Positions 11,330-22,289 of a stretch of 64,000 bases of DNA are shown here, piece by piece. Position 1 is the stretch's first letter; the number at the start of each line of letters is the position of its first letter. The position numbers were made by a program, and so were the translations under genes. Under the pieces are notes generated by a model that was not told the DNA's origin, did not search any database, and worked only from the letters and a program-made list of their open reading frames with translations. The stretch comes from Acanthosepion lycidas (Eukaryota; Mollusca; Cephalopoda; Sepiida; Sepiidae), in contig OZ010586.1 of assembly GCA_963932145.1 (NCBI GenBank), positions 74,541,587 to 74,605,586 on the forward strand. The letters are read 5' to 3'.

Positions 11330-11660
11330 TGGGTGTCACCCTTTATAAGGTCCAGAGGCCATTCGAGGTAGAGGATTACGTTAGGAGGCAATTTGTGTGT
11401 ATAGGTGAGGGAAATAACGATCAACCCTAGCCTTAAATCGGTTAAGATTCTATTGATCGGGGAAAACATTCTGTTGGGAGTCGATTCTACAGGGCAGTGG
11501 TTCGCGGGAAGAAGCTGTTCGAGTGGAACTTACTACTCACCGATGGAATATGGAAGGAATATGCGTGGTTTGCTACTATGGCGTGCCCTTGTCATGAAGG
11601 TTTGCCATAGCGGGACGAGGGAGTGTAAGTCGTCCGAGCTCTTGAGGAAAGTAGACGTGG
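11330..11660 (-). pseudogene. LINE A' C-terminal fragment, minus strand
   Basis: The same tail as at 10.3-10.6 kb: a minus-strand frame with SRYGKPS, then VANHAYSFHIPS, FHSNSFFPRTTALWNRLP and CFPRS. It is 5'- and 3'-truncated. Confidence 0.75.
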
Positions 11661-11800
11661 AGAATTTAACACTCGCAATACATACTGAAGGCAAGAGAAG
11701 TATGTGGAAAAAGTGAATAACCTATATACGTTTAAGTAAATCGATAGTAGAGCAGGGTCAGAGGGAGATGCTGAAAAGTTCGAATTTGCACAATAAAGAC
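11655..11800 (+). pseudogene. LINE B 3' fragment
   Basis: GTGGAGAATTTAACACTC followed by AATAACCTATATACGTTTAA matches the plus-strand block at 12.79-12.9 kb and the LINE B end at 53.25-53.45 kb. Confidence 0.55.
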
Positions 11801-11814
11801 AGGAACTTTTTTTT

Positions 11815-12762
11815 AAGCGTTTCACCCCAAGCAAGGCGAGAAGCCACAAGGACGCAAGGGGTTACAGAAAATTTGGAGCAAGATCAGATAGGAGTGATAG
11901 AGGAAAGGATGAGGAGAAGGATAGTGGATAGATCAAGGCAACTGGAGATGTTGATTGACATTACATTTGAATAGTTGAGATTATAGCTCTCAGGCAAACT
12001 GGAATAGGGAAGGGAGTTCCACAGGAGAGAGGTGCGAGACATGAAGCTATTGGAGTAGAAGAGACGGCTACATTTAGGATTTTCGACAGTGAAAGGGTGA
12101 GAGCGGGATGCCAGCCTCGTAGGGTGCTTGAATTTATGAAGTCTGGGAACCAGCGAATGCAGTTCCTCGGAGCAATTGCCATGAAAGTATTTGTAAAACA
12201 GACAAAGAGAGGCGACGGAGCGTCTGTGAGAAAGTGACTGTAGACGAGATGCCAGAGCAGGGCCAATTATATTGCATATCCGCCTCTGGAGCCTATCAAG
12301 AACCCCGAGGCAATCAGAAGGGGCTGCAGACCATATATGGCAGCAATACTCCATGCAAGGGTGAATTGTTGGTTTGTAGATCTGGAGGATCGATTCCGGG
12401 GAGAAAAATTTCCTGGCGCGTCTCAGGGAGCCAACTTTCCTTGCGGTGGACGAAGCAATTGACTCAATGTATTTGTTCCATCTCAGGTCAGCAGTCAACG
12501 TGAGACCGAGCAGCCGCAGAGAGGTGCTCTCGAGAAGTTAAGCGTCAGACATTCTAATTCTGTGGTGATTAATAGAGAGCAGTTTTGTATTTGAGGCATT
12601 AAAGTTGACCAGCCAATTCCTGCCCCAGTTCACAACCGATTGGAGGTCCTTTTCGAGACGCACGGCCAGGTTAGTTTTGTCAGCGACACAAGATTTGTTT
12701 TTGAGGCAGGAATAAATTGTGGTGTCATCCGTGTACTCATGGAGAGTCACGATCGCCCACAT
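11815..12762 (-). pseudogene. LINE A 3' half: reverse transcriptase end and C-terminal domain, almost open
   Basis: The best-preserved LINE piece. From 12762 downward one frame reads EYTDDTTIYSC (the YADD box as YTDD), then VVNWGRNWLVNFNASNTKLL, a single in-frame TAA at 12538-12540, then LLGLTLTADLRWNKYIESIA, ARKVGSLRRARKFFSPES, CMEYCCHIWSAAP, RRICNIIGPALASRLQSLSH, FKHPTRLASRSHPF and SFMSRTSLLWNSLP. The frame stays the same on both sides of the TAA. A 3' tail with the family block CCCCAAGCAAGGC lies at about 11822-11870. It is 5'-truncated near 12765, as usual for LINE insertion. One stop and the missing 5' half make it non-autonomous. Confidence 0.9.
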
Positions 12763-12784
12763 CCTGTAGTATCACTATACTTAA

Positions 12785-12965
12785 AAGAAGCATGAGGAGA
12801 AAAGGCGTAGAGAATTTGGCACTCAGAAGGCAAAGAAGCAGGAGGGAATAGTAAATAACCTACGTAAGTTTGAGTAAATGAACAGAGACAAAAAGGTAAA
12901 AAGTTAAAAGTTACTTCGAGCAACAAAAGGCAGGAAATAGCGGAGAGCCATCCCCTGGAGAGATA
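12785..12965 (+). pseudogene. LINE B 3' fragment
   Basis: Starts MRRKGVENLAL in one frame and ends with a block like GGAGAGCCATCCCCTGGAGAG, the usual last coding segment of LINE B. It abuts the 5'-truncated end of the minus-strand LINE A. Confidence 0.65.
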
Positions 12966-12969
12966 TGAC

Positions 12970-13316
12970 ATATACAATGAATTAATTAAACTAACCCTCA
13001 GTTTTGTAGAAATTAAGCCGTTTAATGATGGATTATCTCGCTGTATGCACGTTCATAATTTCGGTTATCTCCCTTTATTGTATTTCAATATTGGCAGACG
13101 ATAGCAATCTAAAATGTCACGCTTGACTTTCGGCGAAACGTGATGCCAGTCATGTTACTTCTTTAAACTCTTATCAGTGTCGAAAGCTGCCAGTTTGACG
13201 TCAGCGGGGGTAAAGCGTTGGAGTGCTCACTACAGGACAATTCGCGCTGGTCCAGCGTTTATCGGTTACTTTAATCAAATGCACTTATCTTTGGTAAAAG
13301 AGATGGATGAATAAAC

Positions 13317-13358
<42 letters not shown>

Positions 13359-13605
13359 GAAGGAAGAAAGATAAAACGGTGAGAGAGACAGTGGTGAAGA
13401 AAGAGAGAACTAGAGGGATAAAGTACGGGTTGTAACAGAGAAATATAAAAAAAAGAAGTGGAAGAAGAGAGAAAAGTTAAAGAGTGGGTGAGAGAGAGAG
13501 ATAGATAGGACATAAAAGACAAAAGATAAGGAATGTCAAAAGAGAGGAGGGGAGAGATAAAGAAAGGGCAACGATAAAAAAGAGAGGAGCGAGAGATTAA
13601 TTGAT
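12970..13605. other. No gene; (GA)-rich tract
   Basis: Unrecognised DNA to 13310, then a GA-rich stretch at 13318-13580 with purest GA at 13318-13360. Confidence 0.7.
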
Positions 13606-13609
13606 TTGT

Positions 13610-13785
13610 ATTTTTTACAGCTTACCAACCCTTCTTGTAGGTTATTTTAGGCTGAAACACATTTCGGATTGTAGGAGATTGCTTGTAGTATACGGTTTTC
13701 CCAAGTGATCCCCCATCTAACCTAGCTCGACGCTGCTTAATTTGGCTGATCGAACGAGAACTGGTATTTTCAGCGTGATTAAGGA
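13610..13785 (-). mobile_element. 5S-rRNA-derived SINE fragment
   Basis: On the minus strand, 13780-13680 reads like 5S rRNA: GTTCGATCAGCC, AATTAAGCAGCGTCGAGC, then GATGGGGGATCACTTGGGAA, matching the internal control region order of animal 5S rRNA. The pol III promoter of 5S genes lies in this part. Followed by a tail resembling other SINEs here (GGGTTGGTAAGCTG). Confidence 0.7.
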
Positions 13786-13904
13786 GCGAGAGAAAGAGAT
13801 CGAGGAAGAGTAGAGAGAAAGGAAAACAGAGGAGGAGGAAGAAAAAAAGGGAGATAAAATTTTGTTTTAGATTCTGTTCTTTTATTGTTCCCGCTTCTTG
13901 GTAA

Positions 13905-14275
13905 TAGTTTTTCTATTTCTCGTATTCTTTCAAACTCAGCAGCATCCTTGTGTCTTAGTGGCTTTTTTGCCTTGCTTGGGGTGAAACTATGAGAAAGAAA
14001 ATAGAAATGGAGACATAGAAAGACAGTTAAAGTGAGAAAAAGATGTGTTACAGAAAAACCAAAGATTATGTTTAACAGTGTACGTGTGCACAGTAAAGCA
14101 TCGAATTGTCAAGATTTGCGCATCTATCCGCATGTGACTTGCATCAACACTAACTCCAGATGTTGGTCGCTTCGTTGTAAACATCGAAAGTTCCTGTTTT
14201 GTTTTTTTTTTTCTTTTAGTTGCAGACTAAATGAAGGAGGGATTAGCAGAACGCTGCCGATATAGTTTAATTTGG
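13905..14275 (+). other. LINE 3' tail, then unrecognised DNA
   Basis: 13940-13992 carries the conserved LINE tail TGTGTCTTAGTGGC and CCTTGCTTGGGGTGAAA. The next 280 bp hold nothing I can name. Confidence 0.65.
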
Positions 14276-14279
14276 GACG

Positions 14280-14450
14280 ATCATAGTTCTACACATCCTT
14301 TCCTTAGTTACCATATCTTCACAACTTCCTATCCTTTGCTTTTAGAGATGTCTGTACCTTCACCACTCCCAGTCACTGTTCTGTGATCTATTTACACAAA
14401 CTTGTTATGTATGGTACTCACTGCTTCTCTATGGCCTTCAGGCTTACATC
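14280..14450 (-). pseudogene. LINE B 3' fragment, decayed
   Basis: CACAACTTCCTATCC, GTCACTGTTCTGTGATC and ATTTACACAAACTTGTTA align with the minus-strand LINE B tail at 15.87-16.02 kb. Confidence 0.55.
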
Positions 14451-14454
14451 AACA

Positions 14455-14700
14455 TCACGTTGAGACACCGGTTATCTTACGATCACCGAAATTAAATCAA
14501 TGTCAAGCCTGGCCAGTACTCAGCTAAGTGAGTGCATGGGCAATACCAGGTGCAGTAAGCTTGATGTCTGGTTGGTGTAAGACATAACGGCTCGGAATTG
14601 TTAATCGGGGAGCCGAGTTCCAATTTCCGTTGATTGAGACTAGTACTGAAATAAATGTGAAATTCACAGATATATAGAACGTGAGATATGACATTGCAGT
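14455..14700 (+). mobile_element. Chimeric 5S-rRNA/tRNA SINE
   Basis: 5S-like part: GAAATTAAATCAATGTCAAG, CCTGGCCAGTACT, then GGCAATACCAGGTGCAGTAA. Animal 5S has GGAAGCTAAGCAGGGTCGGG, CCTGGTTAGTACT and GGGAATACCGGGTGCTGTAG. It is followed directly by a tRNA-like part: GGTTGGTGTAAGACATAACG as a decayed A-box region and GAGTTCCAATTTCC as B box. Confidence 0.8.
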
Positions 14701-15054
14701 TCAGCATTCATTCCGATGTTTCAAACGAAAATGTCTCTGGTTGCTAACGCTCCCTCTTGTTTCTGAAAATCTTTTGCATTTCTACGCACATTGGAATTTC
14801 TGTCATATTTCAGTACTGATGTGAATTTGTATTGTACGAATCAATATTTTATCTGTTTTCTTATTGGAAGGTATCTATGTAGGAAAAATATCGCTTATTC
14901 ATTAATAAAATTTTAATAGTGACTCTCAAACCTTCTATTGGGTCAAAATTAGAAAAAAAAATTAAATAAAATAAAATAACTACCCTAATCTATGAAAAGA
15001 CACATTCATTAGATCTAAAAATACAATTTATGCGTTAGAATAACTTATGGCAAT

Positions 15055-15430
15055 ATCAATTTGAAACACCGGTTCCCGTATAATGATTGAAATTAAGCAA
15101 CATCGAGCCTGGTCAGAAGCTAGATGGGTGACCGCTTAGAAATACCAGGTGCTGTAAGCTTGACTATGCGAATGGTGTAATTGATATTGGCTTGAAAGTG
15201 TTAATTGTTAATTTCCTGCTGGGTTCGTCATATTCACTTACGCGCAAATACTTTCGGGAAGGTATGAATCCACTTCTTCTCTCCCATCTATGGGTTAAGT
15301 AGTAAGACATATACCACTAAATAATTATAATCTGAAAAAAAAAATCTTACAATCTAGAAACATTTTTTGGCTTTAAATAATCTGCAAAGGGTTGATAAAC
15401 CATTGAGAACAAATCAACCAATCAAAACCT
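15055..15430 (+). mobile_element. Chimeric 5S-rRNA/tRNA SINE, near full length
   Basis: 5S part at 15063-15165: GAAATTAAGCAACATCGAGC, CCTGGTCAGAAGC, GATGGGTGACCGCTTAGAA and TACCAGGTGCTGTAAGCTT. tRNA-like part from 15172: AATGGTGTAATTGATATTGG, then GGGTTCGTCAT. The tail runs through TTACGCGCAAATA to GGGTTGATAAACC. Other copies: 14.46, 27.13-27.47 (minus), 54.45 kb. Confidence 0.85.
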
Positions 15431-15439
15431 CTTGTCCTA

Positions 15440-15785
15440 TGAGTATTGAATTCTCCAGTCGTTATTTCCTCATTATATGTCCTAGAAATTTTAGCTGTCA
15501 TTTTCTGATTCTAATTATAAGCTTTCTTTATGGTTCCATTTTCCTTAAAACTCCCTCATTACTTACATGTTCTGTTCATAGTATTCTCAGCATCCTTCTG
15601 TAGAACCACATTTCTTTTGCTTCAAGTTTCTTCGTCATCATGGTCCAGAATTCACTGCCATATAGGCGGACCGATATTACATAAGAGTTCAGCACTCTTT
15701 TTTGTTTCGAATGAACTTTTCCTGTTTCTTAATACGTTGCATAGCATTTGGAAGACATCTTTCGCTATTGGCATATGCTGAAAAA
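15440..15785 (-). pseudogene. LINE B fragment, minus strand
   Basis: Minus-strand blocks for EDILSMLRRMLWFY-like and SLL(Y)GSEFW-like segments match LINE B around 37.8-37.9 kb. Landmark DNA: CAGCATCCTTCTGTAGAACC at 15590, shared with 22.07, 46.31 and 32.0 kb. Confidence 0.75.
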
Positions 15786-15869
15786 TAAAATTAACTTCAG
15801 TAATTCGCTACACTATTTTTTTTTAATTAAAAGCATTGTATAATGATCATAGTTTCATACTTATGTACC

Positions 15870-16250
15870 GTATCCTTTCTGGATGTGAGCGATCATGACT
15901 CTCCGCAACTTCCTATTTTTTACATCGCTAATCTATATGAAATTAATTTATTTCCCAGCCAGTCAATGTTCTGCTACTCATTTAAACAAAATCATTAGGT
16001 AGGGCACTCGATGTTTCCTTCTGCCCATCTTGACTTCAATGTGTCTTGTGTGGGTCAACTTATCTAATCCATCTTTCCTCATTATGTGACATAAAATGCA
16101 ACTGTCTTTTTCCGATCCTCAGCACAAGAGCTCTGTTCTTACCAATTTTCTTCGACATCTTCTTGCTCCAATGTTTTCTTCATGGTCTTTTCGGCAATAT
16201 ATAACTGTTGTCTCAATTTTCTACCGTATAGGCTTGACATTATTTACATT
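15870..16250 (-). pseudogene. LINE B 3' end, minus strand
   Basis: Starts with CCTTTCTGGATGTGAGCGAT (complement of the last coding block), then a ~150-bp spacer and the next upstream coding block at 16070-16250. Stops throughout. Confidence 0.75.
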
Positions 16251-16257
16251 GTCCCAT

Positions 16258-17117
16258 AGTTCCTTCGATGGGTAAATTGTCGCCATTTTGTATTTTAAAC
16301 TTCACGCATGCGCGTTGTCTTACATTTTGTCACCTGCACAGTGATAAAAAAAACACCATGACGCAATTCACTCCGCCAAAAATTTGGAAACGGCATGCTG
16401 TAGTGCTTGGCATTCGGACCGGAAGCTCCAAGAAAAACATTTCAGAATCTTTGGGTGTTAATCTGAGCACAGTCCAGAGGATTCGGAAAGTGTTAGATTA
16501 TATATCCAGTGAATATCATGATGTTTAGAGTGATCACTAGTCATGGCGACATTATGCTTCCATTCATCTTTCCCCATAGCTTCAGACTCAACACGGAGTC
16601 CTATATAAAGTGCCTTGAGGAGGTAGTGCTGCCCTTGGTCAAGAGGGTGGGTGCTTGAAGACGTTATGTCTGGCAACAAGATTCTGCACCATGTAACAGA
16701 AGCAGAACCCAGTCATTGATGTCAGACAATTTCTGCGATCCCATCACCCCTTATATCTTGCCACGTACACCACAAGACTGCAACCCCCTTGATTATTATG
16801 TGTGGGGCTCAGTTGAGTGAGAGACCAACAAAACTCCTTATAACCTCAAAAGTGAACTGAAGGCAAGGATTATGGCAGCATTCACCCAATCAAACAAGGA
16901 GACTTCCCAGAAGAGTTGCAGGAGATTCCGAAGTCATCTGGAGGCCGTTGTTGAAGCCAATGGCAATTTTATTGAATAAATTTACTCTTTACGATTTAAA
17001 GTTATTTTTGTGTAATTTTGTTAAATATTTCTGTTAAAATGAGATATCAATGTTATTTAAATTTTTTTTTTTTTTTTTTTTGCGTAATTTAGACGACAAT
17101 TTATCCATCGCACCCTG
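16258..17117 (+). mobile_element. mariner-type DNA transposon, internally deleted
   Basis: Inverted ends: CGATGGGTAAATTGTCG at 16265-16281 and its near-complement CGACAATTTATCCATCG at 17094-17110. The right end finishes CACCCTG then TA; the outer seven bases of the left end are mutated. It carries a broken transposase in the plus orientation. Confidence 0.8.
16370..16975 (+). pseudogene. Tc1/mariner transposase (DDD type), deleted and frameshifted
   Basis: N-terminus 16360-16528: MTQFTPPKIWKRHAVVLGIR, then a helix-turn-helix reading NISESLGVNLSTVQRIRKVL. The first catalytic region is lost by deletion. From 16541: FRLNTESYIKCLEEVVLPLV, a stop, then YVWQQDSAPC with the second catalytic Asp, and PQDCNPLDYYVWG with the third Asp in DYY. 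The C-terminus is KARIMAAFTQSNKETSQKS and LEAVVEANGNFIE, ending with TAA near 16978. Known family role: cut-and-paste transposition; this copy is inactive. Confidence 0.85.
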
Positions 17118-17119
17118 TA

Positions 17120-17807
17120 TATATTTGATAGATGCTGAAATAGAAATCCAGCTTCAGTACTCACCTACATTTGAATTTCGTCAAAACAAAACAGAGAAAA
17201 TAGTTATTTTAAAATTTTATTTTTTATCATTTCCCCCAAACAAGGAAATAAAGCCGCTAAGACGCAAATGGTCACTAAGTGTTAGAGACTAATTAACGAG
17301 AGAGAACAATAAAATAACAGGAATTAAGAAGACAGAAGATAACGATTGACATTGCATTTACATTTTTGAAGATCAACTTTAAAATGATGAAATATTGCCG
17401 CCAATCTGTTACTACGCTTAAATTAATAATCTCTAAGTACTGCAGGGGAAATTTCATCAGAATGTATTTATATAGAAAGCATCGTGAATTTTTAAAAGTT
17501 TGTTTAATAGGAGTTTAATATTTAGTCATTTACCTGGATTGTCTTGACACACTTGCCTATTTATTTCAGTTTTTCTTCTGAATCTACCATCAAAACAAAT
17601 ATCGTCTGCAAAGAGAGTTCTAGGGCTAAGTAGTTCAGTAAAATTCAAGGATGGATCATAAAAAAGACAGAGAAAATCGGACGTAAAATTGGAATGAATG
17701 AATAACTAATATATTTTGATAAAAGAGTTGTCATTGATAAAAGGCCATTCAGTTGGAGCAACTGTTTTGACTGGCGCTTCATCCTGTTACTCTTTTTAAA
17801 TAATAAA

Positions 17808-17848
<41 letters not shown>

Positions 17849-18185
17849 CACTTCTTGGCAGCAGCTGATAAAGATAACCTTACTACATATGCATATAGTC
17901 TAATGCAAAATGTCATCTTTTTTGTCGCAAATGCATGTATCTGCTTATCGGTGTTTTGCGTAAATAATTAGGTTGATTCAAACATTCCGCACATGTGCCA
18001 TCTTTTACGAAATCTTACCAAGAAGCCACAGAAATATCAACGAAGTTTACTAAGCTCTGTACTAACTGTACAATAAGTCAACTGTAGTATGTCGTTTTAA
18101 AATATATAAAAAAAAAACACATCAGAAACTAAGCACTTGTCTCTATTTTATTAATTTAAAGAACGTAAGTTAGTGTTTAAACACT
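17120..18185. other. No intact gene; LINE 3' tail and TA tract
   Basis: 17232-17300 carries a minus-strand LINE tail (CCCCCAAACAAGG, CGCTAAGACGC). (TA)n at 17811-17846. The rest is AT-rich with no signal I recognise. Confidence 0.6.
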
Positions 18186-18189
18186 TGTA

Positions 18190-18870
18190 GACAAGAATGT
18201 CATTGTTGATAAAAATGGTTTCGTTACAAGATTCTGAACATGATGAGTACATCTGGAGTAGCCATCAACATTTCCAGATAAAAAGAATCTGCCGGGGAAA
18301 TAGTAATTTGTGTATAATAGCAAGATGGAATGTCATGATAATTCCTCATCTAAAACATTCCGACATATACAATGAAAGAAGGCCGCAGGGTAGAACGGCT
18401 GAAACGATTTTAGTATAACAACCAAGATGAAGTTTTATAGTCCGAATAGAATGGCATATAATAGTGATGATTCCGCATCTAAAAATTCCGGCATATAAAA
18501 TGAATGAAGACCGGAGATTAGAACAGCCGACTCGATGTCAGTATAACAACCAAGATGAGGATAATAGTCAGAAAGGAATGTTATATAATAATAATTCCTC
18601 ATCTCAAAAATTTGCATATATACAATAAAAGATGGCCGGAGGATAGAACAACCGAAACGATGTGAATATAATAACCAAGATGAGGATAATAGTCAGAAAG
18701 GAATGTTATATAATAATAATTCCTCATCTCAAAAATTTGCATATATACAATAAAAGATGGCCGGAGGATAGAACAACCGAAATGATGTGAATATAACAAC
18801 CAAGATGAGGATAATAGTGTGAATGGAATGGCATATATTAATGATAATTCCGCATCTAAAACATACCGAT
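18190..18870 (+). repeat. Tandem repeat, ~125-bp unit, four to five copies, hammerhead-like motif in each
   Basis: The block AACCAAGATGA recurs at about 18420, 18549, 18673 and 18798, spacing 124-129 bp. The last two full units are almost identical. Each unit also carries GAAGG/GATGG-CCG, a loop, then an ACGGCTGAAACG- or CAACCGAAACG-type box. The first unit (18380-18402) can pair GGCCG with CGGCT before GAAACG. Related sequence lies at 38.47 and 52.55 kb. Confidence 0.8.
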
Positions 18871-19500
18871 ATAATTTACCTTTTGTTGCTCGTATTCAAC
18901 AATGGCTGACAGACAATTTTAATGAGAATTTTTCGAATCATACGACCGTAATTATCTGTCATGTCCGGCTAATCGCATTTGTAATTGTTATCCACACAAG
19001 AAACTAATCAACCTTGGCAGGTTCCAATTGTACTTTTTGATTTGTGGCCTTGTATACAATGGAAATAAAGTGATGTTTATAAAAACTATATCAAAATATG
19101 TTTGGTATCTTTGAACCTGGCAATTGACGAACAGAAAATTCTAGGGAAAAAATTTCTTACTTTAAAAAAAGAATGTTTCCAGACAACAATGAAAAAAAAG
19201 CAAAACAACAACAACAAAAAAAAACGCTGTCTTTTTTAGATATAACAATACACTGGACAACTCGAGAACTGATGTCAGGGACATCGGTGCAGTTTTGCAA
19301 CGCTGATCTCGCCTCGGCTTGACACTGCGGGTCAAGTAGAAGAGTCGACCAGCTGTATTTGGGTTCAACTGTATCCATCTGAATGTAAATGTCGGACAGC
19401 AGAGAGACAAAGGATTAAGACCGTTCATTAATTGGTTAATTGAAGCGATTAGTCCGATGATGAGAGGTTTGTCTGTAATATAAAAATCTATTGTTGGTTA
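18871..19500. other. No recognised feature
   Basis: Short ORFs only; none resembles a known protein. A-rich stretch at 19180-19225. Confidence 0.5.
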
Positions 19501-19539
19501 TTTTATTATAAAAATGTACCGTTGATTTTTGCTTGGAGG

Positions 19540-19715
19540 GTTCACTATTTACCCATAGCTGGGAGTCTAGCAGGTGATACCACCCCAGACTAGGATCGAC
19601 CCGTGAACAACAGCAATTAAGAAGTTGTTCTTCAAACCTCCAATCTTCCGAGCAGCTGCCGAATGTAGTTTATCGTCATACCCAGGACTAGACTCCCGAG
19701 AAGATGTTTAAAATT
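19540..19715 (-). mobile_element. SINE-like repeat (GGGTATGACGAT family), minus strand
   Basis: The complement of this stretch has the order GGGTATGACGATAAACTAC, a GGAAGATTGGAGGTTTG block, then TATGGGTAAATAGTGAACC. The same order occurs on the plus strand at 45.05-45.24 kb and, diverged, at 57.82-57.98 kb. Confidence 0.7.
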
Positions 19716-19799
19716 AAAGTCTTCAAATCTAGGGCCACCCGTTGTCTCTCCTACATGACTTCATCTACTATAATTCATCTATATCTAGAAATCTCAAAA

Positions 19800-19904
<105 letters not shown>

Positions 19905-19959
19905 TCGGATGTTGTTTATGCATCTTGATAGTTTTCATCCGTTTTCAATGAATGTTTTT

Positions 19960-20070
19960 TGTTTGTTAGATAATTCTTCAGTGCCGGTTTTGAGTCCAAA
20001 TTCTTGGCGAGAATGGCTCTCCACTACTTCCTGTCCATTAGAACTCTCAGCAACGTTTTAATATTTACTA
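19960..20070 (-). pseudogene. LINE B tail fragment
   Basis: CGAGAATGGCTCTCCACTAC followed by TCCTGTCC is the minus-strand LINE B end; only about 80 bp. Confidence 0.5.
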
Positions 20071-20074
20071 TCTG

Positions 20075-20920
20075 TTCTTGGATATATATCTTTCAAAAAA
20101 ACTTGAATAAAAAATAAATAATTTAAATTATTACAATAATATTATTTATTATTATACAGTTCCGATTTCAGCACCCTCATTCAGATTGTTACCCCCCCAA
20201 AAATTTGGGGATGTGCCTGAGTTGCACCCAAATGTTACTAATATTGATTTTCGAGGGGATGATTTTAAACTTAAACTGCTCCAATTGAATGGCAAAAATC
20301 TCCACTCATGAAAGACCCGGTCAAAGACGAGTTATGATACTAGTACGTTCTAAAACAATCTCATTCATTGACCTTATATCTCGAGTGGCTCTTAGGCCTT
20401 GTATTTGATTTGACAAAAGTAAGAAAATTAAATAAATTACCAGAGGATCTACAATAAGTAGCTCAACTCAAATCAATTGGGTGTGAACAAAGTCAAAATG
20501 AAAGTTTTTTTTTTATTATTATAAAGAAAGAAAAAGGAAGTAAGGCAAATAATTTACATACTGTTCTCAAAATTATACTGCGGCCAACAGATTGGTGAGT
20601 GCAAAAAAAAAAAAAAAAAAAAAAAAACATCTATCCTACTGTCTTCGTTGTTACGGCCGTCGTTTATTGTTGCTATTGCTGCTGTAAGTTATCACCATGA
20701 CACTGTTGGACAAGCAGGTTATCAGAGGAACCAATGTGTTGTTGTTGTTACCCGCTGAATTGTTGACCTCTGTGTTTATGATAATTCGTTGGCTCTGATC
20801 AGTACGCGCATCTTGACACCAAGGAAACTGGCATAACAAATAAAAAAAAACACACTACGTTTTAAAAACTAATGGCATAGAATATCTTAATTCCTCAGTT
20901 TCATTTCATATCAATAATTC
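20075..20920. other. AT-rich, no recognised gene; poly(A) run
   Basis: An A-run of about 23 at 20605-20627. An ORF at 20651-20839 (minus) is Asn/Ser-rich and looks non-coding. Confidence 0.55.
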
Positions 20921-21113
20921 TCTCTATATATATCCTCTCTAAGTCTTTCTCTGTCTCCCACTTTAAGACTCTCTCTAAGTCTCTCTTTCTCTAAGTCTCT
21001 CTTTGTCTCTAAGTATCTCTCTCTCTCTAAGTTTCTCTCTAAGTCTCTCTAAGTCTCTCTCACTCTAAGTCTTTCTCACTCTAAGTCTTTGTCTCTATAT
21101 CTCTCTCACACCC

Positions 21114-21150
<37 letters not shown>
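20920..21150. repeat. CT-rich degenerate tract with TAAGTCTCTCT units
   Basis: Irregular repeats of about 10-14 bp built on TAAGTCTCTCT, then pure CT at 21118-21146. Confidence 0.9.
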
Positions 21151-21239
21151 CTGATTTGTTACTCTTTTTTCCTTTGTCTTTCTATAACCAAATCCTTTCT
21201 TTTTCGATTTCCACGCTTGTTTCACTGTAAATATTCATC

Positions 21240-21335
21240 TTCTTTCATGTGCTGTATCCCTTCAGGACGTGGGTGATAATGGCTCTCCCTAGCATTCTAC
21301 ACTCTCGCCTGTCTTGATCGAGTAAAAAAGCAAAC
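21240..21335 (-). pseudogene. LINE B tail fragment
   Basis: CCCTTCAGGACGTGGGTGAT, then GGCTCTCCCTAGC: the complement of the LINE B last coding block. Confidence 0.6.
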
Positions 21336-21344
21336 AAAAAAAAA

Positions 21345-21740
21345 ACGTGTGTGTGATGAATTATTTCCCTCCCTACAAACCCTTTCCCACGGGCGAAACA
21401 CCTCAAGCCTCTCGCTACTCTATTGCTATTTCCATTTCAAATGTTCTCACCCGATACATTCCTTAACTACACCAGTTCTGTTTTCCACTGCTAAGACCCA
21501 CCTTACTATGTACACTGCAACGAATCATCCCCATTCCTTTTGTATTACTTTACTAAGAACGAAGTTCCGCTCGGAGAGCTTCTTCCCCGAAATCCCTACG
21601 TTGTGGAACAGACTCCCTAGGCGATATTTTCCCGATCCCTACTATTCTTAAACTCTTCAAATCAAAGGTTAAACGCTATGTTTCCTACATAGCCACATAA
21701 ACTGTACTTCCTACCTCCTTCACCTACGTTCAAACAAAAA
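21345..21740 (+). pseudogene. LINE A' C-terminal fragment, plus strand
   Basis: Open for 100 codons: CDELFPSLQTLSHGRNTSSL, LLYCYFHFKCSHPIHSL, HLTMYTATNHPHSF, then ESFFPEIPTLWNRLPRRYF. It corresponds to the minus-strand tails at 10.3, 11.4, 35.3 and 43.8 kb. Confidence 0.8.
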
Positions 21741-21779
21741 AGCCCTCTTTATTGAGTGACACTTGGTCCTTATAATGTA

Positions 21780-22265
21780 TGAACATTAGTGAAAAAAAAA
21801 AGCTCTTAGCAATTTTTGTCTCCTTGTTATCATCTCAGTCCTTGTTTTGCATCCATTTAAACACACTTGTTAATTACTCTCTGTTTACATTTGCCCCTCT
21901 TGCCTTCAATATATTCTGCGACAGTCAAATTCTCCAAGCCGTCTTTCCTCATTATATATGCCAAATATTCAACTGTCTCTAATTTCAACTTTGATTCTAA
22001 GTATCTTCATCATTTCTAGTTTCCTTAAAACTTCCTCGTTACTCACATGTTCAGTCCATGATATTCTCAGCATCCTTCTGTTGTCTCAAGTTTTCTCTTC
22101 ATCTGTGAGCAAATTGTGAGTGATTAGTAGTGCTCAGCAATTCAGCACTTGTTTTTTCTTTCCTTCTAACGAAGTTTTTCTCTTTCTTAATACTTTGTTT
22201 AACTTTTGGAAGGGATATTTCGCAATTCTAATGTGGCTTCGGATTTCCATATAAATTATTTACTA
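21780..22265 (-). pseudogene. LINE B fragment, minus strand
   Basis: Includes CAGCATCCTTCTGTTGTCTC at 22070 and CTTAATACTTTGTTTAAC near 22195, matching the LINE B segments at 15.6 and 46.3-46.6 kb. Confidence 0.7.
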
Positions 22266-22289
22266 AATCTAGTTTATTTTGGGCACACG

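Noticed and set aside
15063-15165. Functional 5S rRNA gene
   Set aside because: Too diverged and fused to a tRNA-like head and SINE tail; a SINE is the better explanation.
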